Source of the DNA: Blepharisma stoltei
Taxonomy: Eukaryota; Ciliophora; Heterotrichea; Heterotrichida; Blepharismidae
Assembly (NCBI GenBank): GCA_914767885.1
Contig: CAJZBQ010000004.1
Coordinates: forward strand, 1,093,001-1,157,000
Length of the DNA stretch: 64,000 bases
Reading direction: 5' to 3'
Shown here: positions 32,127-43,260 of the stretch, in pieces
How the letters are laid out: each line of letters starts with the position of its first letter
Numbering within the stretch: the stretch's first letter is position 1
Program-made: the position numbers and the translations under genes
The notes under the pieces: generated by a model
The model's database searches: none
The model's input: the letters and a program-made list of their open reading frames with translations, nothing else
Told to the model about the DNA's origin: nothing

Positions 32127-32607
32127 TCATTTTTAATTTTATGATTTTGCAAGGTGAGCTATGATTAAATTCACTTTTTCAAGTAGTTTTGTATTTTACT
32201 TTAGAGATATAAACAATTAAAATCTTTTAAGGCATTTGAATTTTTGCTATTTTAAATCAAGCCTAAAATAATCTCTAATTGTAAGGTTTTTAAGCCCAAA
32301 AGTATTTATTATGCAATTAATAATTATTAAATTGCAATATCTCATGAGCTTTAATATCTTTTCAATCCCTTGATTTCTCTTAGCTTCTCATGAATGTTTT
32401 ATTTATTTATACGTAATTTAGAATAGTCTTGATTTTTCAATATAAAATCATTAGCTTAATAAAAATCTCTAAGCTCTATATCTTCTTATAATAATCATAC
32501 TATCATAACTGCTAAATCTTCATATTGAGCATTAAAGTGATTTACATGTTAAAATAAGAAATATCCAACTCACCTTGCTTATTTTAGATTTAATTTATCT
32601 ATATAAA
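32127..32607. other. AT-rich intergenic region
   Basis: About 480 bp between CDPK and PDI. No gene or repeat seen. Confidence 0.5.
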
Positions 32608-34117
32608 ATGGCCTATACACTTTGGGTTGGTCTATTACTGATTTCTTTTTCTTTTGCAGCAATTACAGAAGAAAATGATGTATGGGTCCTTAATGAGTCA
32701 AATTTCCAAGAAGCTTTAGACATCCAGCCAGACCTGCTAGTAGAATTTTATGCTCCATGGTGTGGACACTGCAAAAAGCTTGCCCCAGAATACGCAAAAG
32801 CAGCTAAAATCCTCAAATCCAAAACTCCATCAGTCAGAATTGCTAAAGTTGATGCTACACGAAACTCAAATCTTGCATCAGAGCATGGAATAGAAGGCTA
32901 CCCTACCCTAAAATATTTCGTAAATAAAAAAGCTACTGAATACTCTGGCGGAAGAACCGAAGACACTATAGTCTCTTGGGTTTGGAAAAAAGCAGGGCCA
33001 GCTACTATAATTATTGACAATTTATCTGACCTTAAAAAACAATTAGAAAATGCTAAAGTTTCAGTCGTGCTTTTTGCTCAAAAAGATGCTGCTGAAGCAA
33101 GCATTTTCGAAAAAGTCGCTAAAAACTTCGAAGACCTTGAATTTTATTTGTCCACAGATTCTGCAGCTCTTCAAGAATATGGAGTTACTGAACCAAAAGT
33201 AATTTTGTTTAAACGATTTGACGATAAAGAAGACAGATATGATGGAGAATTTACCCAACCAGAATTGATACAATGGGTTGAGGGAAATAAAAAGCCATTG
33301 CTTATGAAATTTGATGACGCAGCAATTGAATATATTTTCACAAATCAGCACCCTTGTGTATTTTTATTCAGGTTTGAAAATGATACTGCTCAGTATCACC
33401 AAATGGTATCAAAAGTAGGGAAAGAATTTAAAAAAGACATTGCCTTTTCATATGCAGATCTTTCACTAATTTCATCTATTAAATAAAAAAAATTAATTTT
33501 TTAAAAAAATATTTTGGCTAATACAGATCTTGTTTTTTAAATTAGAAGAGGTAAGTGAAATGAAAAGACTTGGAGAATATTTAGGATTTGGCGTCAAAGA
33601 TATGCCAACTGTTGCTATTGTGGACCACAAAGACGGGCTTAACAAATACAGAATATCTGAACCGCTAAGTGAGGTTTCAATAAAAACTTTCATTCAAGAC
33701 TGGAAAGACCAAAAACTCACCCCATTTTTAAAATCAGATCCGATCCCAGATAACGAGTTTGACGGAAGCGTAAGAATTTTGGTCGGGAACAACTTTGAAA
33801 GCGTCGTTTATGACCCAACCAAAGACGTCCTCGTAGAGTTTTATGCGCCTTGGTGTGGCCATTGCCAAGCCCTTGCTCCTGATTATGAAAAACTTGCTGC
33901 TGAGCTTAAAAGTAACCCTAATATTATTATATCAAAAGTAGACGGCACTACAAATGAAGTCAAAGGCGTTAACATCTCATCATTCCCTACACTGAAATGG
34001 TTCCCTTCTAATAACAAAAAAGGTATAGATTTCGATGGAGAAAGAACTTATGATGGGCTGCTCAAGTTCGTGACTGAAAAAGCTACAGCCAAAACAGCTG
34101 AAAAAACAGATCTTTAA
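32608..34117 (+). CDS. Protein disulfide isomerase, ER lumen
   Basis: I start at ATG 32608 (MAYTLWVGLLLISFSFAA), a clear signal peptide; earlier in-frame ATG codons add a non-coding-like stretch. Domain order a-b-b'-a': the first active site is EFYAPWCGHCKKLAPEY (near 32740-32790) and the second EFYAPWCGHCQALAPDY (near 33830-33890), both CGHC. The C-terminus is AEKTDL, an HDEL-like retention signal variant. It catalyses disulfide formation and isomerisation in secretory proteins. The frame is broken once in the b' region; removing about 58-76 bp restores DLSLEEVSEMKRLGEYLGF. The length of about 480 residues is usual for the family. Confidence 0.95.
33469..33544. other. Short TA-bounded IES in PDI
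   Basis: 76 bp if the TA pairs 33467-33468 and 33543-33544 are used (join SYADLSLEEVSEM). A 58-bp alternative (33482-33539) also keeps the frame but adds ISSIK. Confidence 0.7.
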
Positions 34118-34338
34118 TTATTTAGAATTATTTGTTTAAATTAATGATAAGCCCCTGCTGATATTTATTAGCTTTTTCTCAATTAAATCGGGGGATTTAT
34201 TATCATCTGCTTATTTATGACTCAAAAATCTATTCCTTTCCCCTAAATTCCTACATCTCCAATAAAATTTCTCCTTTAGATATTCATATTTATCATAAAT
34301 CAGCCAATCAGTTTTCACGTTAAGGATAAAAATTTAAT

Positions 34339-34674
34339 TTAATCTTCATCACTTTCTTCAGATTCCTCTTTTTTCTCCTCTTCCTCTTCATCCTCAGCAT
34401 GTCCTGACAAATTAGCTTTTTCTTGATTATATCTTTCTTTATCTTGGCTTGCTTTTTCTGCGTAAGGAGCCTTTTGGTCATTTGTTAGCTTGCCCCATTC
34501 TTGCCCGATAACTTTAGATTGCTCAGTGATTTTGAGATCTGGCTGCTCCTCTTTGAGTGTAACCCTTCTTTCTTGAGAATAAAACATAAAAGCTGATTTT
34601 GGCTTCTTCGGGCCATCTTTCTTTACCCTCTTCGATTTTTTAGCGACTCTTGCTTTTCCCGCTTTCTTACCCAT
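34339..34674 (-). CDS. HMG-box chromatin protein (HMGB/Nhp6-like)
   Basis: 111 residues, ATG 34674 to TAA 34339. A basic N-terminus (MGKKAGKARVAKKSKRVKKD) precedes one HMG box: PKKPKSAFMFYSQERRVTLK, then KVIGQEWGKLTNDQKAPYAEKASQDKERYNQEK. The tail is a run of Asp, Glu and Ser (EDEEEEEKKEESEESDED). Such single-box proteins bind and bend DNA without strong sequence preference and loosen nucleosomes. No insert or intron. Confidence 0.95.
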   Translation of the reverse strand: MGKKAGKARVAKKSKRVKKDGPKKPKSAFMFYSQERRVTLKEEQPDLKITEQSKVIGQEWGKLTNDQKAPYAEKASQDKERYNQEKANLSGHAEDEEEEEKKEESEESDED

Positions 34675-34958
34675 AATAAATTATAATAATCAATGGTAAG
34701 CTGAAAAATCCAATTTTCGCCAGAAATTATTATCGGGGTTTTCTATTGGCGATAGCTATAATTAGGGCACTTCATATAAATAATAATAAAAATTCACCGT
34801 AATAAAATATTTCCTATCATTCTACATATATAAAAATTAAAATCTTGTTTTGTAATTTCCTTAAAAGCAGAAATTTATAAGCATTTCTATTTAATTTATT
34901 TTATATTCCTGCCACAATCTCAGCTGATTTTTAAAATTCTCATTTTACGATAATTAAA

Positions 34959-36969
34959 ATGCTTCAAAACTTAGAAGTATCATGCTACTGTGGGACCAAA
35001 CTAAGCGTTCAAAAAGGGCTGAAACATATGATGGGCTGCAGTGCATGAAAAAAAAAATCGTCTCTATATCGGGCTGCTGAAAAACAAGTAAAAGAAACTG
35101 GCAGCATCTCACTTTTAAGGCTGGAATGCGAAGCTTTAATGTATGCAGAATTTGACTTGTCTGCAAGCCCTTTGTCTCCAAAAAAAGTTGAAAATTCTTT
35201 CCCTGAGCCAATACTGCCCCCAGAGCTTCCGAGAATAAAGAACCCATTAGAAATAAAACCCAATAATTCAGATTTGATACAAATTCCGACAAGAAAAAAA
35301 CAAGAAATCCCTGCTATCATCCCGAATTTCCCAGCTCCAATAGAGCCAGTCAAAAAAAGGAATCAACCTACATCAGAAGAAGAAAGTTTAAAGCTGATTA
35401 TGGCTTTACAAAGAGAACAGGAAGAAGAAAAGCATCAGCAGACTAAGGACGAACTTATGTGTGAAATCTGCAGAAAAGTGTGGCCTGATATGACAAAAAT
35501 GTTCTTTCCTGAATGCTGCCATATGATGTGTAAAGACCACATCATACAAACAATTGTACTCTCTCCCTTGATTTTTTTTTATTTATTATTTTTAAAATAA
35601 ATTTTTATTATATAATTTATAGGGAAAGTTAGCTAGATACCCTACAAATACTAAAATTTCATGCCCTAAAGAAGGCTGTGAATATGTGTTGTGTAACGAA
35701 GAATTAGAAGACTTAATAGGGAAAAAAGAATTAGAAGAGCTAGGAAACAATTCTTTAAAAGAATTCATAGGCGAAGACGCTATCATAGTAGAATGCATCT
35801 GTGGGGTTTCTTCGATAGTAGACCCAGGAATTGTAGATTATACCTATAAAGATGAAAATGGAGCTGGCATATCTAGAGAAGCTGCAGAACACATGGCAAA
35901 ATACCGATTCCGCTGTGCAGCTTGCAACCGCGTTATTTGTGCAAAATGCAAAGTCGAGCCTTATCATCTTGGAAAAACCTGTGAAGAGCACCAAAATTTC
36001 AAAAAATCCAAACATTGCCGATACTGTCAAAAAGTTGTGCATTCTTCTAGGCCAGTCTGCAAAGACCCAGTATGCAGAGCCCGCTACAGAACGGCTTGTC
36101 GCAAAGTCCATTCCTGTGGACATCAGTGCTTTGGGGTAAAACATGAAGCTGAATGCCTTCCTTGTATTGCTGATGGCTGTGGTAGCATTGCTAATGAGAA
36201 CGATTATTGTACAATTTGTTATACAGAAGGACTCGGAGCTGCTCCTTGTGTCCAGCTAGAATGTGGCCACGTTCTTCATTATCATTGTGTCCTAACTTCA
36301 TTAGAAAAACGATGGGTAGGACCAAGAATTACTTTTAATTTCGCGAAATGCCCATCTTGTAAAACCTGGGCAAATGCCCCAAATAATGAAAAAATCTCTA
36401 TCAAAATGGCAGAAATTATTGATTTATATAATGATATTGTAGGAAAAGCTGTAAAAAGGCTGAAATTTGAAGGTATGGAAAAAGATGCAAGGCTGACGAA
36501 CCCAGAAGACCATTATTATAAGCAGCCAGAAAAATACGCGATGGACAGGTTTGCGTATTATGAGTGTTTTAAATGCAAGAAGCCGTATTTTGGAGGTAAA
36601 AAAGAATGTGAGCAGAATATGGATAGAGGAAATTATGAGGCTTCTGAGCTTGTATGTCCTGGATGTGCTGCTGTAGGATTGGAAGGACAGAACTGTAGCA
36701 TGCATGGACTGGAATTTATTGAATTTAAATGCAAATTCTGCTGTAATATTGCAGCGTGGTTCTGCTGGGGGAATACTCATTTTTGTGATTCGTGCCATAC
36801 TCAGCAAAATGAAGGGAATTATCTGACCAAAAAGAAAAGAGAAGAACTCCCGAAATGCCCAGGACCAAGCCTATGTCCGCTGAAAATTAGACACCCTGCT
36901 AATGGAGAAGAGTTTGCATTGGGGTGCTCCATTTGTAGGAATCTCAGAGCAAATGAGCTTGGATTTTAG
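34959..36969 (+). CDS. E3 ubiquitin ligase: RING-IBR-like N-terminus plus MYCBP2-type RCR module
   Basis: ATG 34959 (MLQNLEVSCYCG), TAG 36969; one early TGA is Trp. A linker leads to a first RING-like finger (CEICRKVWPDMTKMFFPECCH). An IBR-like region follows (FRCAACNRVICAKCKVEPYHLG), then further Cys clusters. The C-terminal ~240 residues match the RING plus tandem-cysteine module of MYCBP2/PHR1/Highwire: CTICYTEGLGAAPCVQLECGH, EKRWVGPRITFNFAKCPSCK, YAMDRFAYYECFKCKKPYFGG, CKFCCNIAAWFCWGNTHFC, HPANGEEFALGCSICRN. In MYCBP2 this relays ubiquitin through two cysteines and esterifies Thr. Conservation suggests the same chemistry here (inference). A 73-bp IES splits RING1. Confidence 0.88.
35559..35631. 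other. Short TA-bounded IES in the E3 ligase gene
   Basis: 73 bp with TA at 35557-35558 and 35630-35631. Removal joins CKDHIIQTIV to ARYPTNTKISCPKEGC. Confidence 0.78.
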
Positions 36970-37420
36970 ATTAATGCTACCCTAATTTTAAATCAAATAA
37001 TTCTTATTATAAAAATTAATAAGCCATTAAACAGCTCTGATTTTTGTACAAATAATATGATATTTTCTATGAATTTATACAATTAATTGCTTATTTTTCT
37101 GAAAAAATCTTTGAATTATAGCATTATAATAATATTAAACTTAGCGAAAACAGAAATTTTTACAATTGTATAATCTATTAACATTAACTGCACAATATAT
37201 CTTTGGACGTCTTCTAGTGCCCTATAGAGCAGCGCCTAAATTTCAATCTGGCTTATTCCTCTTTTAGGAATGCAGTTAGGAAACCCAAATTTAGAAAAGC
37301 AAATAGGAAATTAATTTTTTTAAAAAAATAAATGCAATATCAGACCCAAAGGTTGCATTCAATAGATTACTAAAATTAATCTAATGGTATATGTGGCTAT
37401 TAATATAAATATTTGAAAGG
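36970..37420. other. AT-rich intergenic region
   Basis: About 450 bp. A slightly GC-richer patch at 37200-37290 (GTGCCCTATAGAGCAGCGCC) has no coding frame and no identity I can support. Confidence 0.45.
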
Positions 37421-39353
37421 ATGCTGTCCAAAGTTCTAAAAACGTTCTCAAGTCGCACTCCTTTCAGACAAATGAGCTCAGGGCCTTCAACAGAGCCTAA
37501 TTTCTTGGAAATGGTCAACATGTATTTCGACAAAGCAGCAAAACATACAGATATAAAGCCAGAAGTCTTGGAGCTGATTAAAACATGTGATACTGTATTA
37601 CGTGTAACCCTTCCTCTCAAGAAAGATGATGGGTCTATTAAATACTATAAAGCTTATAGAGCACAGCATTCTCATCATAGGCTGCCTTGCAAAGGAGGTA
37701 CAAGATATGCATTGGATGTTGATCTTAATGAGGTTGAAGCTCTTTCTTTCCTTATGACACTCAAATGTGCATGTGTGAACTTACCATTTGGAGGAGGGAA
37801 AGGAGGAATTACTGTGGACCCTAACTAATCTTTTTAAATTGGAACAAAAAGATTGCTCAAATATAAGGAGATGGAAACTATTTAAAATTTTTTAATAAAA
37901 ATTAAATTATAAATCCCGCTCACCTTTAAAGAAGAGCAAGATATAGGCAAATTTCTGATTTTGATGAAAATTAAATCAAAACCGTTCATATAAGGGTTTT
38001 TTTTTACCTAAATATATTACCAATTAAAGGGTCTACTTATGGAAATCGAAATTTACCAATATTTTTCCAATTTAAAAGGGGAGTAAGACTCTTTCACTTG
38101 GTGAAAGAGAAAGATTGACAAGGAGATATGCATTGGAATTGAGCAAAAAAGGGTTTTTAAGTCCTGCTGCTGATGTGCCAGGACCTGATCTTGGGACTGG
38201 AGAGCTTGAAATGGCATGGATGATGGATACTTATAAATCACTAAATCCAACAAACTTAAATGCTGTTGCTTGTACCACTGGAAAGCCATTGGAAATGGGA
38301 GGTATCCCAGGCAGAGCAGAATCCACAGGGCTTGGGCTTTATTATGCATTAAGAGAATTTTTGAGAGACAAAAAATATACTGATAAGGTTGAACTTCCTA
38401 CTGGAATCAATGGCAAAAAAGTATTCGATTTTATAAGAATTTTGTAATATACATATACATGATATTTAATTATCTATTATTAATCAACATATGACTTATT
38501 TTTACGAAAAAAAATACTGGTATTGATAATAAAAAATCCTATTTTTTATAAAGAAGCATATTAAAGTTATTTTTTTATAGTGTAAACATTCAATTAAACT
38601 CCAATAATTGTCCAAGGATTCGGTAATGTCGGCTATTGGGCTTGCCACTTCCTCCAAAAAGATGGTGCCAAAATCCTTGGTGTTATCGAGCCAAGCGGCA
38701 GTGTATTTAATGAAAACGGCATTGACGTCGACGACCTGAAAGCTTTCATGATCCAGCACAAAACTCTCAAAGGCTACCCCAAAGCAGAGCTCGTCGAAAA
38801 CGGCCAAGAAGTTTTCACCAGAAAAACCGATATCATAATCCCAGCAGCCGTCGAACGATCAGTACACGGCAGCAACGCTCCAAACTTCAATTGTAAAATC
38901 CTCGCCGAAGGCGCTAACGGCCCTACCACTCCTCTCGGTGAAGAAGCCCTCGAGAAAAAAGGCGTCCTGGTGCTCCCTGACCTTCTCATGAACGCAGGCG
39001 GTGTTACAGTTTCCTTCTTCGAGTACGTCAAAAACCTTGGACACATCAAGCCTGGCCTGCTTACCAAAAGATGGCAAGGAAAACGTAACAGAAGCATAAT
39101 AGAAGCCATCGCCACCTTAAAAGGCATCTCCCATGAAGAACTTGAAGCCAAAAGTGCTGACTGGAAAAAACTCGCAGAAGGTGCCAGTGAGCTTGACCTG
39201 GTCTACTCTGGCCTTGAACAAATCATGAGTGAAGCCGTCCAAGAAACAAAAGAAACCAGCGAACGCCTTGGAGTGAACCTCAGAATTGCAGCCTATGTAA
39301 ATTCCTTGCAAAGAATTGACGATGCTACACTCAAAGGGACTATAGGACTCTAA
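37421..39353 (+). CDS. Glutamate dehydrogenase, mitochondrial type
   Basis: ATG 37421 starts a basic, Ser-rich presequence (MLSKVLKTFSSRTPFRQM) fit for mitochondrial import. The substrate-binding region has LPCKGGTRYALDV and NLPFGGGKGGITVDP with the catalytic Lys. Then come LTRRYALELSKKGF and PGPDLGTGELEMAWMMDTY. The coenzyme domain starts IIVQGFGNVGYWACHFL. It interconverts glutamate and 2-oxoglutarate. Two inserts, 37824-38085 and 38436-38606, must be removed. Joins are ITVDP-KTLSLGERERLTRR and KKVFDF-IIVQGFGNVG, both matching the family. The final exon is unusually C-rich at third positions compared with the first two pieces. Confidence 0.97.
37824..38085. mobile_element. Family B MITE / IES in GDH
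   Basis: 262 bp, TA at 37822-37823 and 38084-38085. Left TAACTAATCTTTTTAAATTG followed by GAACAAAAAGATTG; right CCAATTTAAAAGGGGAGTA. The interior segment TTTAAAGAAGAGCAAGATAT is shared with the foldback-core repeats. Confidence 0.92.
38436..38606. other. TA-bounded IES in GDH
   Basis: 171 bp, AT-rich. Removal restores FDFIIVQGFGNVG at the start of the NAD-binding fold. No strong terminal inverted repeat. Confidence 0.85.
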
Positions 39354-39387
39354 TAATAAATCTATTCAAATATTCTTCGTTAATAAA

Positions 39388-42300
39388 ATGAGTAGAAGTC
39401 TCAGTCCAAAGCGAAAACTTGTAGAGCAGAGCTCCAAGATCCAGCACGAAATTTCGCAGAAATATTTAATTGACTCCAGCGCGTCTGTGTTTTATAAAAC
39501 AAATTTCTTTGACACTTTGAAAGAACCTTTAAATGAGTCAATTCAAAGGAGAGTGGAACAGAAAAGAAACCCAATGTCAGGGATGAGCCTGGTTATACCA
39601 AACATTGAAGCTAGCAAGGCATCACAGATTGGGGGGATTGCCCAGGAGTTTTTGAGAAATACACAAAAACTGAATCCGAGGATTCTGGAAGCGTGAATTA
39701 ACAATACAGTTGCAGATGCGGAGCAGCTAGATATACCAGGGTGTGTAATCAAGCCAGAAAATAGGCTGCCACTTATTAGGTATGGGATTGACCGAACAAG
39801 CTTGCTGAATGCAGGGCTGCCTCCTCAAGAGGTAGATCGGCTATATAGGTCTTTATTTGTGTACTCAATAGGCTTTTATCAGATGATCCTCAAAGTATTA
39901 GAGCACACTGATAAGAAGTACACAATTGTGGCAGGGATTTGAAAAGTTTTCGCGATTTTGTTAGAATATTGCTGCCAATTAGACTATCAGATGATTATTA
40001 CGACTTTAAATCTGGAAAAAAGGGAAGAGTTAGAGCAGCTAGAAGAAGAATATAAAAAACAGATTTCCCAGATGGAAGAGCACGAAAGGCAGCTACTAGA
40101 CAATATAAGCCAAACTAGAGCCCAATTGTTGCAAGTCCAAAGAGATCTGCAAAAAGAAATACAAAAAAGAGAAGAACTTGAAGACGAAATTATGCAGAGA
40201 GGCTCAGGACATGAAGAAGAAGTAGCAATGAGGCTGCAGTTTGAAAGCAAATTAAACCAAATGTTCGCTAAACAAAGGGATATGCAGACTAGAATGGCGC
40301 AGCTAATAGAAACTATTAATGAGCAGCAGAGGCAGATTGAGATGAAAACTGAAAATTTAAATAAGGAAAAGAAAAGAATTGGCGAGCTTTCTCAGCACAA
40401 AATTGAGCTTGAACAAGAAGTCAAAAGACTTGAAGAAAAAATCAGGCAGCTTGAAGGGCTTAATAACAATTTAGAATCAAGACTTACTGAGAGCTTTAAA
40501 AAAAATGAAGAAACCAGTACCCAGCTAAGCAATTTCCATACTCTTTATAATGAATCTTTAAATGAGCTTGCCCAAAAAAGAATAGAAATTGATATACCTT
40601 TTTTTATTTATATATGACCAGTCTATATTCTATAAAAAAAATTTTTATTTAATATGATTTATTTTTAATTTAAAATTTGAAGTAGAAGTCACCAAAGTCC
40701 AAGTCTCAAAACTCGAAAGCTTAATTGAAGAACTTAAAAATGAACGTGAATTATATACAAAAAGAATAGCTGAAATAGAAAATTCTTATAATGAAGAATG
40801 CGAAAAACATCAGCATTTTGAACAAGAATATGTCAGAATTAAGGAGTCAGACTCAATGAAAACACTAGAGCTGTTTAAATTTCGAGAAAAATCTGAAAAA
40901 TTCGAAAAATTGTCACATGAGCTGGAAAAAGAAAGGGATAAGCTAAAAGTCCAGCTGGAAAGTGCTACAGAAATCGCTGAAGAATATAAAATACAGGTAA
41001 AAAGAGCTCAAGAAAGAATAGAAGAAATGAACCGAGGGAGGAGAATTGTAGAAGAACAAAATGAAAATTTAACTGCAAGACTTGCCGAAAGATCTGAAGA
41101 GCTTAAAGATTTAAGAACCCAATATAACGAAAACAAAGGAGAGCTGGAAAGATACAAAACCAGAGAATCCGAGCTGCAAACTGAAATAGCGACTCTACAA
41201 ATAAAAATCCAAAGCCTCGAAAAACAGTTTGAAACCAATAAAGAAACCTTACAAGAAAAAATAAAAAGTCTGACTGACATTTTGGCTTCAGAAAAAAAAA
41301 TCAGGGAAAATTGGATTTATAGGTATGAGGAGGAACAAAAAATCCATTCGCAGACCACAAAAGAACTGATGGACGCACAAGATGAATGCAATGAAGGGCA
41401 ATTAAAAATAAACTCATTGAAATCTTTAGCTGAAGAAAGAAATACACAACTAGAGAAAGCAAAAGCAAAAGCCCAGGAGCTGCTAGAAGAAGTGCTAGAA
41501 TTAAGGTCGCAGCATGAAGAACTGGGAAGGAAAAATAAAACTTTGCAAATGCTACTAGACGCTGTAGATGCTGAAAATAAAGCAAAGCTAGATGAACTGG
41601 AAAATGAAATAGAAGAAATCAAAGTAAGCCATGGAATTCAGACAGAAATATTGAAAATGGGTATTGAAGATGTTTGGTCACAAGCTAATTTCAGCTATGA
41701 AAAATTAGGAGAAACTGCGAAAAATTTAGAAAAAACCCAAAAAAATCTAGAAATTACAGAAAAATCATTGGATAATGAAAAAGAACAGATGGAGGACCTT
41801 ACTGAGAGACTGGAAAATAAAATGATGGAGGTTGAAGAATATCGGCATTTAGTCGTTGAACAATGTGAAAAAATAGTTATCACTAGTGATAAATTAGAAG
41901 AAACTGCCACAAAATTTGAAGAACTGAAAAAGGAGCACCAAGATTTCATAGATTTGATACCAGAAAATCTTAAAAATGAGGCAGATCCTTTTAAAATATT
42001 GATAAACGAAATTGAAGAAAAAAAAGCTCAAATTGAAGAAATTGAAGCTATTAAGGCAGCTATGCAAGATATTGAAGTGCAATATGACTATGAGCCTGAG
42101 ATTACAGATCAGAACACCCAAACTGAAATAGGATCATCATTTTTCGATAAACTTACCAAGCCAAAAACTCCAGGAACCAGTAAATCTGGGTCTTCACAAG
42201 TGAACCAAGGATTTTTCAATTCGTCGCGAAACAATATGAATAAAGACAGTTCAGGATTTTCGCTGATTTCAGATGCAAATGAGTTTCCTCTTACTTTATA

Positions 42301-42916
42301 TATAAATTTTATAGTGAAATAGTTTTTTTTCGAATTTAAAAAAAATCCCAATTGGAAAGCAGATATTTATTAATTTGTAAAATTTATGTTTTAAAATGCA
42401 AGCTGTTTAAAATTAAACAGAATTAGCTCGAGATTTTATTATATTAATTATCTATTATATATCAATATATTTTTTTCCTAAAACAATGCTATATTAAAAA
42501 TTTTTTTAGCTTATGGAGGGTGAGTTTTTTGGCAAAAAATAGGGATTTACCAATGATTTTTGTTCACTTATTGAGGGGGAGTCAGGAAAAAACTAGAAGA
42601 AGAAAATGATATAATAAAAAGAGCAAGCAAAGCAACGGTTATAAGTAAAGACTCAAATATAAGAGAAGAGCTAACTCCAGTACATTTAAGCAGTATGTAC
42701 AAGCATGAAACTAGCAGATCTTTTACAGGGGAAGGGGAAGATAGCATGGAGCAGACTCCAAGAAGTGGCGATGTGAAATTGCCAAGCATAGGCAAAAAAA
42801 ATCCAAAGCCTCCAAGTCAGCCAAATCCTCTTATTCTAGGAGGAGGACCTCCTGATATAAAGAGATATATAAAGCAAGCAGTCTCAAGGAGAAAAAATGA
42901 TGTTAACTTTTTGTAG
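39388..42916 (+). CDS. Long coiled-coil protein, probably cytoskeletal or ciliary
   Basis: ATG 39388 (MSRSLSPKRKLVEQSSKIQH), TAG 42916. A globular N-terminal region of about 190 residues contains LIRYGIDRTSLLNAGLPPQEVDRLYRSLFVYSIGFYQM; TGA codons read as Trp (EA-W-INNT, GI-W-KVFAI). About 700 residues of heptad-rich coiled coil follow (REELEQLEEEYKKQISQMEE onward). The C-terminus is Ser/Pro-rich and disordered, with GGGPPDIKRYIKQAVSRRK. The conserved N-terminal head plus coiled coil resembles basal-body or axonemal scaffolds, but I do not recognise a named family. IESs at 40597-40684 and 42299-42595 are needed to keep the frame. Confidence 0.8.
40597..40684. other. TA-bounded IES in the coiled-coil gene
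   Basis: 88 bp between TA 40595-40596 and 40683-40684. Removal joins AQKRIEIDI to EVTKVQVSKLESLIEEL with continuous heptads. Confidence 0.82.
42299..42595 (+). mobile_element. Degenerate family A MITE / IES in the coiled-coil gene
   Basis: 297 bp. The interior (GCAAGCTGTTTAAAATTAAACAGAATTAGCTCG region) and right end (TTGTTCACTTATTGAGGGGG) match family A. The left C-rich terminus is missing and the right terminus reads AGTCAGG. Excision appears to use outlying TAs (42297-42298 and 42594-42595), giving FPLTLEEENDIIKRAS. Confidence 0.75.
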
Positions 42917-43260
42917 TTTAAATTAATATTTTCAATTTTATCTATGACTGGAAATTATTCAGGTAAACTGTTAAAATTTATATTTCACTATATAGAATCA
43001 AAATCATATATTAAAATATGAGGTAAAACGGGCTACAGCAGTAAAAAGAATTTTGTTTTTTAAAAAATCAAATGATTACAAAAAATTAATTATCCAGAAC
43101 TCACTCCCTTCACAAGTCTAAATCAGCTAAAAAAATTCAAATTAATTTTCGCTAAATAAGAAATCTCTTATTTATTTTATTATTCCCAAATTCAAAAAAC
43201 TGTTAACATTTTTGAAAATTTTCCTATCATATTTGATCCAACCTAATTGTTATAATTTAA
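42917..43260. other. AT-rich intergenic spacer
   Basis: About 345 bp between two plus-strand genes. No feature seen. Confidence 0.5.

Noticed and set aside
33455-33531. Direct repeat CAGATCTT as the excision border in PDI
   Set aside because: Joining at this repeat leaves an in-frame TAA soon after; TA borders give a continuous family-like sequence.
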